Below the pieces are notes generated by a model, which saw nothing but the letters and a program-made list of their open reading frames with translations, was not told the origin of the DNA and did no database searches. The translations under genes were made by a program, and so were the position numbers. 64,000 bases of DNA from Halanaerobiales bacterium. GTDB lineage: Bacteria; Bacillota; Halanaerobiia; Halanaerobiales; Halanaerobiaceae. Location of the stretch: positions 91,482 through 155,481 of the forward strand of contig JADQBT010000003.1 of NCBI GenBank assembly GCA_016278485.1, in the 5' to 3' direction. This document shows, piece by piece, positions 43,959-52,751 of this stretch (position 1 is its first letter; each line of letters begins with the position of its first letter).

Positions 43959-44993
43959 CTAATAAGCAAACATTCTATTCCAACGGTCCATCCATTCTTT
44001 TTTATTAGAATTAACTTCTTTCCAATCAATTGTATTTAAACTTTCAATAAACTCTTTACCATAGGTAAGACCTTCGGCTTCTTCCTCTGTTAATTTAACT
44101 TGCATATTTAAAGGAGATTCAACTTTATCATGAGCCATCTTTGCCTGAACCTCTTTACTAATAGCATAGTTAATAAATTTATGAGCTAACTCTTTATTAT
44201 CTGAACCTTTAAGAATGTTCAAGGTATTAAAGCTAGCAAAGGAACCTTCGACTGGATTCAACCAGGTAGCGCCTTCTACAGCATCTTTAATTCTAAAGAA
44301 AGCAAAATCCAAAGCTACAGCGACTGAAGCTTCACCTTGTGCAAACATATTAGCTAATTCAGAAGAACGAGAATAATTTTTAACAATATTTGGCTTAATT
44401 TTTTCTAATTCAGCAAACGCTTTATCAATATCACCATGAATAGTAGTTCCAGCTTTACGTGCAGACATAATTAACATAACTGGACCTGAAGTAGTATTGA
44501 AATCTGGAATTGAAATCATACCTTCTAGATCATCTCTCCAGAGATCATACCATGATTCAATTGGTTTTTCGACTGCATTTTTATCATAAACAATACCAAG
44601 ATTAACCAAAGTATAAGCTGGACCATATTTTTCTCCATGTGGTTTTCTGGCAACTTCATAAAGGTTTTCGATATTTGGAATTTTTTCACGATCAAGTTCA
44701 GCAACTAATCCATTATTAATTGCTTCAATTGCAAAAGATTCTGCCAGATAGATAACATCTACTACAGAACCACCGCGCATCCGTACCTTATTCAAACGTG
44801 CAGAGTTATTACCAACCTCAAGTTCAATATTAACATCATACTTTTCTTCAAAAGGTGTATATAGATTTTTCCAGAGCAAATCCTCATTGTAACCCCAAGT
44901 TGAGATAACAAGTGTTTCCTTAGCCATTACTGCAGGTGTTAAAACTGCAGTTACCAATACCACCATGATCATCATAAAAATAATTTTTTTCAA
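43959..44993 (-). CDS. PotD-like ABC substrate-binding protein
   Basis: Secreted binding protein of 345 residues. The chosen TTG start at 44993 follows the ATPase stop by one base and has AAGGAGG before it. It gives a signal peptide (LKKIIFMMIMVVLVTAVL, cleavage near VMA). A longer frame starting inside the ATPase gene would put 22 charged residues ahead and is unlikely. Features of the spermidine/putrescine/iron group: LVISTWGYNEDLL, GGSVVDVIYLAESFAIEA, GIVYDKNAVEKPIESWYDLW and WLNPVEGSFASFNTLNILKG. The adenine deaminase and phosphorylase downstream hint at a nucleobase-related ligand instead of polyamine; that is inference. Confidence 0.83.
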   Translation of the reverse strand: MKKIIFMMIMVVLVTAVLTPAVMAKETLVISTWGYNEDLLWKNLYTPFEEKYDVNIELEVGNNSARLNKVRMRGGSVVDVIYLAESFAIEAINNGLVAELDREKIPNIENLYEVARKPHGEKYGPAYTLVNLGIVYDKNAVEKPIESWYDLWRDDLEGMISIPDFNTTSGPVMLIMSARKAGTTIHGDIDKAFAELEKIKPNIVKNYSRSSELANMFAQGEASVAVALDFAFFRIKDAVEGATWLNPVEGSFASFNTLNILKGSDNKELAHKFINYAISKEVQAKMAHDKVESPLNMQVKLTEEEAEGLTYGKEFIESLNTIDWKEVNSNKKEWMDRWNRMFAY

Positions 44994-44994
44994 T

Positions 44995-46041
44995 TTATAA
45001 TGCCTCCTTGACAATTCTAATGTTTTCTTCTGGAAAGTAGAGTTCAATTTGCTCTCCATTTTTAATTCTATTTACTGTAGCTGCATTAACTACAAATTCA
45101 CCTAACTCCGTCTCAACAAGATACTGATATTCTTTACCTAAAAATGTACTTATTTTAACTTTAGCTGTTAAAACATTTGCCGTGCGGTCACCTCCCACTT
45201 CTTTGATGACTATATCATCTGGGCGTACAGCAACCCGATACTTAGCCAGCTCATCATTTCTATCAAGTTTAAATTCGATCCCATTGTTTGTCACTAATCT
45301 ACCATCTTTTTCTTTAAGATCAAGAAAATTTTCAAATCCAACAAACCTTGCTACAAACTCTGTCATTGGATACCTGTAGATTACTTCTGGTTGATCATAC
45401 TGCTCAATCTTGCCGTCTTTCATGACTACTACTCGATCAGAAATAGAAAAACATTCTTCCTGATCATGAGTTACATAAACAGTAGTTAAATTTAGTTGCT
45501 GCTGAATATTGCGAATCTCTACTCGCATCTCCACTCGCAATTTAGCATCTAGATTACTCAAAGGTTCATCAAGTAATAACAGATCAGGCTTAATAACAAG
45601 TGCTCTAGCCAACGCAACTCTCTGCTGTTGTCCTCCTGATAGTTCCCCGGGATGCCTTTGCGCAAACCCTTCTAAACCAACAAGTTCAAGCATTTCCTGA
45701 ACCCTTTTTTTAATCTCTGCTACAGGTGTTTTCTGCATCTTAAGTCCAAACGCCACATTGTCAAAAACACTCATATGTGGGAAAAGTGCATAATTTTGAA
45801 AAACAAAGCCAAATTGTTTTTTATGGACCGGAATATTTGTATAATCTTTACCCATAAAAACTATCCGTCCACTACCAGGATTGACAAATCCAGCAATTGC
45901 TCTCAGAGTTGTTGTCTTACCACAGCCACTCGGACCAAGCAGAGAAACAAATTCACCTTGATTAATTTCCAGATTAAAATTTTCCAATACTGTATTATCC
46001 CCATATGATACTGTTAAATCATCTAATGAAAGAAGTGCCAT
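44995..46041 (-). CDS. PotA-like ABC transporter ATPase
   Basis: ATP-hydrolysing subunit of 348 residues. Walker A GPSGCGKTTTLRAIAG, Q-loop FQNYALFPHMSV, signature LSGGQQQRVALARAL, Walker B LLLLDEPLSNLD and the H-loop VYVTHDQEE are all intact. A C-terminal TOBE domain (about residues 240-348; VAVRPDDIVI) is typical of spermidine and iron importers of the CysA/PotA group. It serves the two permeases upstream. Confidence 0.93.
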   Translation of the reverse strand: MALLSLDDLTVSYGDNTVLENFNLEINQGEFVSLLGPSGCGKTTTLRAIAGFVNPGSGRIVFMGKDYTNIPVHKKQFGFVFQNYALFPHMSVFDNVAFGLKMQKTPVAEIKKRVQEMLELVGLEGFAQRHPGELSGGQQQRVALARALVIKPDLLLLDEPLSNLDAKLRVEMRVEIRNIQQQLNLTTVYVTHDQEECFSISDRVVVMKDGKIEQYDQPEVIYRYPMTEFVARFVGFENFLDLKEKDGRLVTNNGIEFKLDRNDELAKYRVAVRPDDIVIKEVGGDRTANVLTAKVKISTFLGKEYQYLVETELGEFVVNAATVNRIKNGEQIELYFPEENIRIVKEAL

Positions 46042-46051
46042 TACTTACCTC

Positions 46052-46840
46052 CTATTTGCTAGTAAAGTAGCTTAAACCAAGGCTACGTTCAATAATAAAC
46101 ATCAATACTGTTGTCATACCCATTAATAAGACAGATAGAGCTGCAATCGTTGGATCAAAATAATATTCTACATAGCTCATCATCTGGATGGGAAGTGTAC
46201 TTACTCCCGGGCCAGTCAGAAAGACTGAAATCGGTACATTATTAAAAGAATTAATAAATGCCAAAATAAAACCTGCCACTACCCCTGAACTAATATTTGG
46301 TAAGACAATCATAAAAAAAGTTTTAATTCGATTTGCGCCAAATATCACTGCTGCTTCTTCAATTTCATAGTCAAAGTTAGCGAGACTGGCAGAAATAACC
46401 CGGATAATATAAGGAATAATGAAAATAGTATGTCCAATCAACAATCCAGTAAAGACCGGCAGTCTTAGCTTAATCACCAGATAATTAAATAAAGAAAACC
46501 CAAAAACTATCTGTGGAATTAAAACCGGAGAAAGAAAAAATGATTCCAAGATTTTCCTACCTCGAAATCGATAACGACTGATAACATATGCAGCTGGAAT
46601 TCCAACTAAAAGTGCAATAAATGTTGCAATACATGCCACTTCTAAACTAATTAAAAAAGTTCGCATGAACATCTCTACCTCAAATACATTTAAAAACCAT
46701 CTAATCGAAAATGAATCCGGTGGAAACTTTAAAAATTCAGACTGCCCGAATGCAGTCACCGTAATTATCAGTAAAGGTGCAATTAAAAAAAGATATACCA
46801 AAAAAGTAAAAAGAGTCAGACTCTTACCTTTTTCATTCAT
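46052..46840 (-). CDS. PotC-like ABC transporter permease
   Basis: 262-residue permease with six helices. FLFLAPLL-type N-terminal helix, IPAAYVISRYRFRGR, SPVLIPQIVFGFSL, and the EAA loop EAAVIFGANRIKTFFMIVLPNI are seen, the last contacting the ATPase. It overlaps the first permease gene by one base (ATGA-type junction). Confidence 0.9.
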   Translation of the reverse strand: MNEKGKSLTLFTFLVYLFLIAPLLIITVTAFGQSEFLKFPPDSFSIRWFLNVFEVEMFMRTFLISLEVACIATFIALLVGIPAAYVISRYRFRGRKILESFFLSPVLIPQIVFGFSLFNYLVIKLRLPVFTGLLIGHTIFIIPYIIRVISASLANFDYEIEEAAVIFGANRIKTFFMIVLPNISSGVVAGFILAFINSFNNVPISVFLTGPGVSTLPIQMMSYVEYYFDPTIAALSVLLMGMTTVLMFIIERSLGLSYFTSK

Positions 46841-47670
46841 TAACCTGCCTCCCCTCTATTAAATTTTCCTGAAAACCAGTTAATTGAGATTACAACTGTG
46901 AAAGTTGTAATGACCATAATTGATGCGACCAATGATGCCTGTTGCCAGTCAAAGAGGGCCAGTGCATTTTTATAAACTAGTGTAGAAAGAACCTGTGTCT
47001 TATCTCCACCTAACAACATCGGTGTTGTATAAGCAGTAAGACTACCTGTAAAGACAAGGGAAGCACCAATTACTAAACCAGGCAAGCTCAATGGTAAAAC
47101 AATTTTTAAAAAAGCAGTTAACCTTGAAGCTCCCAGACTTTCAGCAGCCCTTAGAAGTTCACTATCAATGTTTTCCATAACACCGACTAAAGATAAGATC
47201 ATTAAAGGCAAAAATAAATAAAGCAGCCCCATAATTACAGAAAACTCGGTATAAAGTAAGTTTAATGGTTCACCTATAAAACCAATCCTTACAAGAAAAT
47301 CATTAACAATACCATTTTTACCAAGAATAATCATCCAACTAAATGAGCGCACTACCGGACTAGTCAACAAAGGAAAAACTGCTAAAATGATATAAATACC
47401 ACGATATTTTTTGGCTGTTCGAGATATATAATAAGATGTAGGAAAGCCCATCACTGCCGCTGCCAGAGTAGTGATTGCAGCAATTTTAAGTGTACGAAAA
47501 TATATATCACGCAGGTAAAAATCTTGAAAAAACACAGGATAACGGCTTAAAGTCCAGCCCCCATCCGTTCGAACTGTACTAAGTAGCGTAATAAAAAGGG
47601 GTATCACTAAAAATAAAATTAAAAACAAGATGGCAGGTATTAATAATAAATAATGCAAGCGATATTTCAA
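46840..47670 (-). CDS. PotB-like ABC transporter permease
   Basis: First gene of the operon, 276 residues, six helices. Visible are LIPAILFLILFLVIPLFITL, FPTSYYISRTAKKYRG, FPLLTSPVVRSFSWMIILG and the EAA loop RAAESLGASRLTAFLKIVLPLSLP. AAAGGAGGAGG precedes the start. About 95-125 bases upstream lie one GCAGGAA motif (47764-47770) and a TTCGACA that equals a single Spo0A box on the minus strand (47786-47792). Confidence 0.9.
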   Translation of the reverse strand: MKYRLHYLLLIPAILFLILFLVIPLFITLLSTVRTDGGWTLSRYPVFFQDFYLRDIYFRTLKIAAITTLAAAVMGFPTSYYISRTAKKYRGIYIILAVFPLLTSPVVRSFSWMIILGKNGIVNDFLVRIGFIGEPLNLLYTEFSVIMGLLYLFLPLMILSLVGVMENIDSELLRAAESLGASRLTAFLKIVLPLSLPGLVIGASLVFTGSLTAYTTPMLLGGDKTQVLSTLVYKNALALFDWQQASLVASIMVITTFTVVISINWFSGKFNRGEAG

Positions 47671-47791
47671 TTAACCTCCTCCTTTTCTCAAAATTTTATA
47701 ACTCGTCCAAAATCCATTTATCTTTTTATGATTACTATCTATTATTCTCTATAAATACACATATTCCTGCATAAAAACCAACACATTCGAC

Positions 47792-47820
47792 AAAAAACGC
47801 CATCAACTTAGCAGCGTTTT
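47792..47820 (-). terminator. Terminator after the 157-residue protein gene
   Basis: Stem AAAACGC / GCGTTTT (47794-47800 with 47814-47820), 13-nt loop, then TTTTTTG on the minus strand. Confidence 0.72.
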
Positions 47821-47830
47821 TCTTTGAACT

Positions 47831-48304
47831 TTATTCTTTTTGTCCATCATAGTAAATTATTTTTTTGCTTTTTAAACCTTCCTGCCATTCTTTCATCTTA
47901 TTTTCTTGCCTGGAGTTAGATACAAAATCATTATGCGAATAATTAGTCCAAATCTGTTTAGGTTTATATTTAGCTATCTCCTTTTTGAGCAACACAATCT
48001 GATCAGCATGGATTATCTTAATATCAATTGCAATTTTTCTAGCCTCAGCTTCCTCTGCAATCTCAGCCATAAAGCGATCTGCATTTTCCTGATATGTTTC
48101 TATGACAGAATCCTGTAAATCATTTACTATCTTCTCGCCTAATACTGCAACCTCTGAGACAAGTAGGTTAGACAACTCAGGCATCTCTTCTAGCATAATT
48201 CCACGTACAAATAGTTTGTCTCCAGACTTCATTTCTTTAAAAAGTTTTCTTTTTATCTCATCCAAGCCGGCAAAGCAAAATAATACCAGCATATATGTGG
48301 TCAT
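47831..48304 (-). CDS. Hypothetical protein next to the DASS transporter
   Basis: A 157-residue soluble protein that I do not recognise. Its size and alternation of strand and amphipathic helix (MLVLFCFAGLDEI; LLVSEVAVLGEKIVNDL; AIDIKIIHADQIVLLKKEIAKYKPKQIWTNY) recall universal stress protein-like alpha/beta folds, but no ATP-binding motif is seen. It follows the DASS transporter gene by about 70 bases in the same direction and shares its terminator, so a regulatory or accessory role for that transporter is possible. Confidence 0.55.
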   Translation of the reverse strand: MTTYMLVLFCFAGLDEIKRKLFKEMKSGDKLFVRGIMLEEMPELSNLLVSEVAVLGEKIVNDLQDSVIETYQENADRFMAEIAEEAEARKIAIDIKIIHADQIVLLKKEIAKYKPKQIWTNYSHNDFVSNSRQENKMKEWQEGLKSKKIIYYDGQKE

Positions 48305-48374
48305 CCAATTACTCTCCTTTCACATTATTTCTTTTCTTATTATTCTATGCTAGTTTCGGTGAAAAAGCAAAAGA

Positions 48375-49766
48375 TTAAATATAGATTTCAAGTCCTACCA
48401 TTGGCCAATAAAATTTTACTAATAGAATATAGATAAACCAACCAATTATTTTAAGAAAAAGTCCCCATTTTACTGCATCCTGAATCCGGTAATAACCAGC
48501 TGCATAAGCAATTGCATTTGGTGGTGTCCCCATAGGTAGTAAAAATGCAAGGCCACCAGATAGAGCAACAGTTAAAGTTATCATGACTGGATTTAATTGA
48601 TAAGCCTCAGCCACACTGAAAGAAAGTGGCAAGATAACGGCAACTGCTGCCACATTACTCACCCCTTCTGTTAAAATTGAGGTAAAGAGTGCAATAAAAA
48701 TAACAAATAATAGGCCTGGCAATTTTAAATCTGCAAAAAACGACTGGGCTAGCCATTCTGTTACACCAGTCTCTACCAGTGATGAAGCAATTACAATTGC
48801 CCCACCATACATGACAATTACTCCCCAATTAACATACTCTTCAATTTCCTGCCATTCAATTACGCCAGCAGCTACCATAATTACTCCACCCAATAGTGCT
48901 GTAACTGCAATATTTATATAATTAGCCAGAAATAACCAGCTGAAAATTACTGCAAATAAAATAATTGTTAACTTCTTTTCCCGTAAATTTAATTGACCTG
49001 CCTTCTGCTGTTTATCTTTTAGAGTTTGATAGGCTTCTTCTATATTCTCAATATCTATTTTAAAATAATAATTAATTAATAAAGCATATATTCCTAACAT
49101 TAAAAATGGCAGAGGCCAAGCATATTTAACCCATTCAAAAAACCCAATTGTAATACCATAATTAGCCTCCAAAAGTCCCACAGCTAATAAGTTTCTAGCC
49201 CCACCTAGATAAGTGGTTATACCCCCAATCACAGTTCCCCAGGCCATAGTAAGAAATAAAAGCTTACCATAATTACTTTCTAAAGGCTTAATATTTAAAC
49301 TACCTGCAATTTCCAATATAACCGGAAATAATAAAGCTGCAACAGCATGTTCTGGCATTAGACATGAAAGTAATCCCGCTGAAAATAAAATGCCGACTAA
49401 TAATTTGCGCGGACTTTTCCCGGCTGATTTAATAATATAAAATGCAATACGTGAACCCAGTCCTGTCTGATAAAGACCAGCAGCCAGAATTAAAGCTCCT
49501 AGTATAAAAAATATCGCTTTATTACCAAACAGAGAAAAAGTATGATTTAAATCAAGTGCTCCTAACAAGGGTAGTAACGATATACCAAGTAAAGCTGTAA
49601 CTGCTAATGGCAAAGCCTGGCTAAGCCAAAAACTTAGACTCAAAGCAAAAACAGCCAGTGCTTTTTTTCCTGCTGGGTTTAATCCGGTAGGCAAAGGCAT
49701 GGCCAATATTATAATAAAAATAATAACTCCAATATATTTAAAACTTCTTTTCTGGATTTTTTGCAT
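48375..49766 (-). CDS. DASS (SLC13) family Na+/dicarboxylate or sulfate symporter
   Basis: Membrane transporter of 463 residues with about 11-12 helices. DASS marks are the SQALPLAVTALLGISLLPLLG repeat, ILTEGVSNVAAVAVILP (the SNxxA sodium/substrate motif) and LAFLLPMGTPPNAIAYAAGYY near the C-terminus. The first repeat has a shortened SNT-like motif (TTYLGGARN). Members import C4-dicarboxylates, citrate or sulfate with sodium. The ATG at 49766 is preferred over a GTG that overlaps the ribosome site AGGTGAGG. Confidence 0.87.
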   Translation of the reverse strand: MQKIQKRSFKYIGVIIFIIILAMPLPTGLNPAGKKALAVFALSLSFWLSQALPLAVTALLGISLLPLLGALDLNHTFSLFGNKAIFFILGALILAAGLYQTGLGSRIAFYIIKSAGKSPRKLLVGILFSAGLLSCLMPEHAVAALLFPVILEIAGSLNIKPLESNYGKLLFLTMAWGTVIGGITTYLGGARNLLAVGLLEANYGITIGFFEWVKYAWPLPFLMLGIYALLINYYFKIDIENIEEAYQTLKDKQQKAGQLNLREKKLTIILFAVIFSWLFLANYINIAVTALLGGVIMVAAGVIEWQEIEEYVNWGVIVMYGGAIVIASSLVETGVTEWLAQSFFADLKLPGLLFVIFIALFTSILTEGVSNVAAVAVILPLSFSVAEAYQLNPVMITLTVALSGGLAFLLPMGTPPNAIAYAAGYYRIQDAVKWGLFLKIIGWFIYILLVKFYWPMVGLEIYI

Positions 49767-49974
49767 ACTTAACCTCACCTTTTTAGCTTAAACTAATTTC
49801 GTTACTCATATAATATATTTTACTTATAATTATGTCAATACCACCCAGATTATTTGTGTTAACTCTTTATTAGATAGTTCCTTTATATTATTAGAAGTTG
49901 TTTTAGATTAATACTTTTATCTTATTATAATTTCTTTTTATAATTATTAGATAAAAGTAATTTTAAAATGTATT

Positions 49975-50405
49975 ATGCTAAAATTTCTAATCATCACACT
50001 GAGCGTCCTGTTAATCACACTTTTTAGCTTGACCCTCTCAGCCCAGAATTTAAAAGTTGGTTTTATCTATAATGTACCACTGGTGATGCTGGTTGGACAT
50101 ATGCGCATGAACTTGGACGTCAGCACCTAGAAGAAACATTCCCAGATATTGAGACAACATATATAGAATCTGTTCCTGAAGGATCAGAAGCTACTTCAAT
50201 TATAGAATCACTTGCTCGCAGGGATTATCATCTAATCTTTACCACTAGTTTTGGTTACATGAACCAGACACTTGAAATAGCCAATAAATATCCTGATGCT
50301 ACTGTTAATGTGCTCTGGACCAACACCTGGTATGGTTTAGATATAGGCGCTGTTGATATCGCTCCTTTTGGTCCAATGGTGAGCTGCCAGAATAATTTAG
50401 CATAA
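49975..50405 (+). pseudogene. Decayed BMP-family nucleoside-binding protein gene
   Basis: The frame from 49975 gives a signal peptide and KVGFIYNVP, then is lost at about 50078. In the next frame the family sequence continues: TGDAGWTYAHELGRQHLEE, SIIESLARRDYHLIFTTSF and VNVLWTNTWYG. That stretch jumps to the normal C-terminal end VDIAPFGPMVS. One missing base and an internal deletion of roughly 150-200 codons therefore inactivate it. It was the binding protein of a second BMP-type ABC locus. Confidence 0.82.
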
Positions 50406-50411
50406 TCAATA

Positions 50412-50432
50412 CCCGGGAGGCTTCCTCCCGGG
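50412..50432 (+). other. GC-rich intercistronic hairpin
   Basis: CCCGGGAGG / CCTCCCGGG with a 3-nt loop, between the two pseudogenes. Such hairpins often follow binding protein genes and stabilise their message; it survives from the original operon. Confidence 0.7.
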
Positions 50433-50462
50433 ATTATTTAAAATAGGGGGTTATTAAATTAT

Positions 50463-50903
50463 ATGAATAGCGACCTAATTCTGGAAATGAAAAATATAAT
50501 AATTGCCATGATGTTAAGTGGTGGGATCGCAGGTTATGGTTATACTGCTATTATTATTGGTGGTATGTTAACAGCTTTAGGTGGGGCTTACCTCTCTTTA
50601 GCTTCTACTTCCATGTGGATTGAAAATATGAATTCTGGTCGCGGCTGGATAGCTGTTGCCCTAGTCATTTTTGCTGGTTGGAACCCATTTAAAGGCGCTC
50701 TGGGTGCAGTTCTTTTTGGCGGTATCAGCGCTTTGCGTCTAAGACTAGATGCTTTAGGTACAGGGATACCCTCCCATATTTTAATGATGTTTCCCTATCT
50801 ACTGACTTTAATTGTACTAATTTTATCCTCTGGTGAAAAAATGCGTAAAAAGATTGGTGCCCCAACAGCAGTTGGTAAGCCTTATTCACGGGAAGGTGAT
50901 TAA
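50463..50903 (+). pseudogene. Chimeric BMP-type ABC permease remnant
   Basis: A 146-codon open frame. The first 24 residues (KNIIIAMMLSGGIAG) look like the middle of permease 1 of BMP-type systems, while the rest (GGMLTALGGAYLSLAS, SGRGWIAVALVIFAGWNP, GKPYSREGD) is the C-terminal half of permease 2, homologous to the gene at 1-287. A deletion between similar GG-x-AG stretches of the two permease genes explains the join; the ATPase gene is missing altogether. It keeps an AGGGGG ribosome site but cannot form a full transporter. Confidence 0.78.
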
Positions 50904-50924
50904 TAATAAGCTTTGTAAAATGTT

Positions 50925-50950
50925 AAAAAACGCTGCTAACCTTTTACAGC
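50925..50950 (-). terminator. Weak terminator at the end of the sugar ABC operon
   Basis: GCTG / CAGC (50932-50935 with 50947-50950) spans the stop codon of the permease gene and is followed by six T on the minus strand. The short stem makes it uncertain. Confidence 0.35.
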
Positions 50951-51802
50951 ACCCTGGGTCAGGCCCTTAATAATTTGTTTCTGTAAAATTATATAAACTA
51001 GCAATACAGGTATTACTGTAATGACTACTGCGGTTGCCTGTAATCCTAAATCAGTCCCATACATTGTACTGACCTTGGCCAGTAGAACTGTTATGGGCTG
51101 AACTTCTTTATGGCTAACATAAACCAATGCAGAAAAAAGGTCATTATAGGACCAGAGAAAGGTGAAAATCCCCACTGTAGCAAATGCTGGCCTGGACATT
51201 GGTACAAAAATTCGGGTAAAAATTTGCCATCTACTTGCACCATCCAACAAAGCAGCTTCTTCTATTTCGGTTGAAAGAGATGACATATAGGCAGCCAACA
51301 TCATAATTGCAAAAACAAGATTACCAGCAGTATGCGGTAAAATTAATGCCAGATAAGTATTTACCAGGTCAAACTTTATTAAAAGTTCATAAACAGGTAC
51401 AACAGTCACAAAAGCAGGAATCATTAAACCAATAACCAGCAATTTTTTTATAACTGACTTAAAAACAAAATCAAAACGAGCTATTACATAGCCAGCAAGA
51501 CCTCCCAAAAAAAGAACAATTATTACAGTAGTTCCTGACATAATAATGCTATTTTTATAACTATTTAAAATAGCAACCCTAGCCTGGGCCAGCTCATAAT
51601 TCTCCAGGTTAAAAGAACTTGGCAGAGAAAAAGGATGATTTACTATTTCTTCTGTAGTTCTGAAAGAATTATTGGTTACCCAGAGCAAAGGCATAATCGT
51701 TGTGGAAGCCCAGGCAATTAATACCATGTAGATAACGAATTTGCCCATACTAATATCTTCAAAATAGTCTTGTATTCTTGTTAATAACTTCAAAAAGATC
51801 AC
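50936..51802 (-). CDS. CUT1 sugar ABC transporter permease (MalG-like)
   Basis: 288-residue permease with six helices. Signs are the NNSFRTTEEI periplasmic segment after helix 1, AGYVIARFDF, IPAFVTVVPVYELL, the EAA loop EEAALLDGASRWQIFTRIFVP and WSYNDLFSALVY. It is the third gene after the binding protein and MalF-like permease and shares their sigma-54 promoter. No ATPase gene accompanies them. Confidence 0.9.
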   Translation of the reverse strand: MIFLKLLTRIQDYFEDISMGKFVIYMVLIAWASTTIMPLLWVTNNSFRTTEEIVNHPFSLPSSFNLENYELAQARVAILNSYKNSIIMSGTTVIIVLFLGGLAGYVIARFDFVFKSVIKKLLVIGLMIPAFVTVVPVYELLIKFDLVNTYLALILPHTAGNLVFAIMMLAAYMSSLSTEIEEAALLDGASRWQIFTRIFVPMSRPAFATVGIFTFLWSYNDLFSALVYVSHKEVQPITVLLAKVSTMYGTDLGLQATAVVITVIPVLLVYIILQKQIIKGLTQGAVKG

Positions 51803-51811
51803 CCCTTCCTT

Positions 51812-52699
51812 TTAATCAATGCTTACATCTCTTTTACCCAGTAATTTATTAGTAATAGAAGTAATGATAACACCCAAAACTATAATCAAAATAGCAATTG
51901 TAGAGCCATAACCAAATAACCTACGCTGAAAAACAGCACTATACATATAAGTACCCAGCACCTGTGATGAATCAAAAGGACCGCCCTGAGTTATTAACCA
52001 GACAAAATCGAAAACTCTTAACGCTCCGGTAATAGCTAGTACCAGTATTACCTTAATATCTTCAAATATTAATGGTAAAGTTACTTTTGTCACTCGCTGG
52101 ATAGTACTTGCTCCTTCCAGATATGCGACCTCATATAGCTGTTCTGGAATTTTAGTCATTGCAGTCAAAATAATTACAAAATAAAATCCTACATACTGCC
52201 AGAGAGTAGGAATCATAACCATTAGTAAAGCTTTACTTGCATCTAACCAGAGAACTGGTTCATAGCCAAAATTGATTAAAAACGCATTCAACAAACCCGA
52301 ATTATAATTATATAAAAGTTTAAATAAAAGCCCTAAAGAAGCCGCTGACATGACGATGGGGAAAAAATATACTGTTTTAAAAAATTCTTTTCCTGCTCTA
52401 ATCATATCAACCAAAACAGCCAGTACAATCCCTATACCTACCTGAAAAATTACAGCTGCTATCATAAATATAAAGGTATTTTTTGTAGCAATCCAGACCG
52501 CTGGGTCAGTAAGGAGTTTTCTGTAATTATGAAGTCCCACAAACCTGGGATTTATATTTTGGACAGCTATATAAAATGTTTTATAAAAACTACGGACAAT
52601 AGGATAAAATAGAAAAATTGTCATCATTAATAAGGCCGGAAACAAAAAGAAAAATATCACCTTTTTATCATCTTTAGTTTTTATGAAAACCACCTCCAT
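51812..52699 (-). CDS. CUT1 sugar ABC transporter permease (MalF-like)
   Basis: 295-residue permease with six helices: FFLFPALLMMTIFLFYPIV, VGLHNYRKLLTDPAVW, FFPIVMSAASLGLLFKLLY, EVAYLEGASTIQRVTKVTLPLI (EAA loop) and ITQGGPFDSSQVLGTYMY. The start is odd: the ATG at 52699 has no ribosome site in front of it, while GGAGGTG lies just inside the frame and would fit initiation at an ATA five codons later. Confidence 0.88.
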   Translation of the reverse strand: MEVVFIKTKDDKKVIFFFLFPALLMMTIFLFYPIVRSFYKTFYIAVQNINPRFVGLHNYRKLLTDPAVWIATKNTFIFMIAAVIFQVGIGIVLAVLVDMIRAGKEFFKTVYFFPIVMSAASLGLLFKLLYNYNSGLLNAFLINFGYEPVLWLDASKALLMVMIPTLWQYVGFYFVIILTAMTKIPEQLYEVAYLEGASTIQRVTKVTLPLIFEDIKVILVLAITGALRVFDFVWLITQGGPFDSSQVLGTYMYSAVFQRRLFGYGSTIAILIIVLGVIITSITNKLLGKRDVSID

Positions 52700-52751
52700 C
52701 TATTAGGGGAACAGCTAATGCTATTCCCCCTTTTTAAAAACACATTAATTA

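Noticed and set aside
47786..47792. Spo0A box (TGTCGAA on the minus strand)
   Set aside because: One 7-base match in an AT-rich spacer is weak evidence; kept only as a note.
47671..47830. Purine riboswitch before the potB-like gene
   Set aside because: Expected because of adenine deaminase downstream, but the conserved purine aptamer core and its flanking stems are not present.
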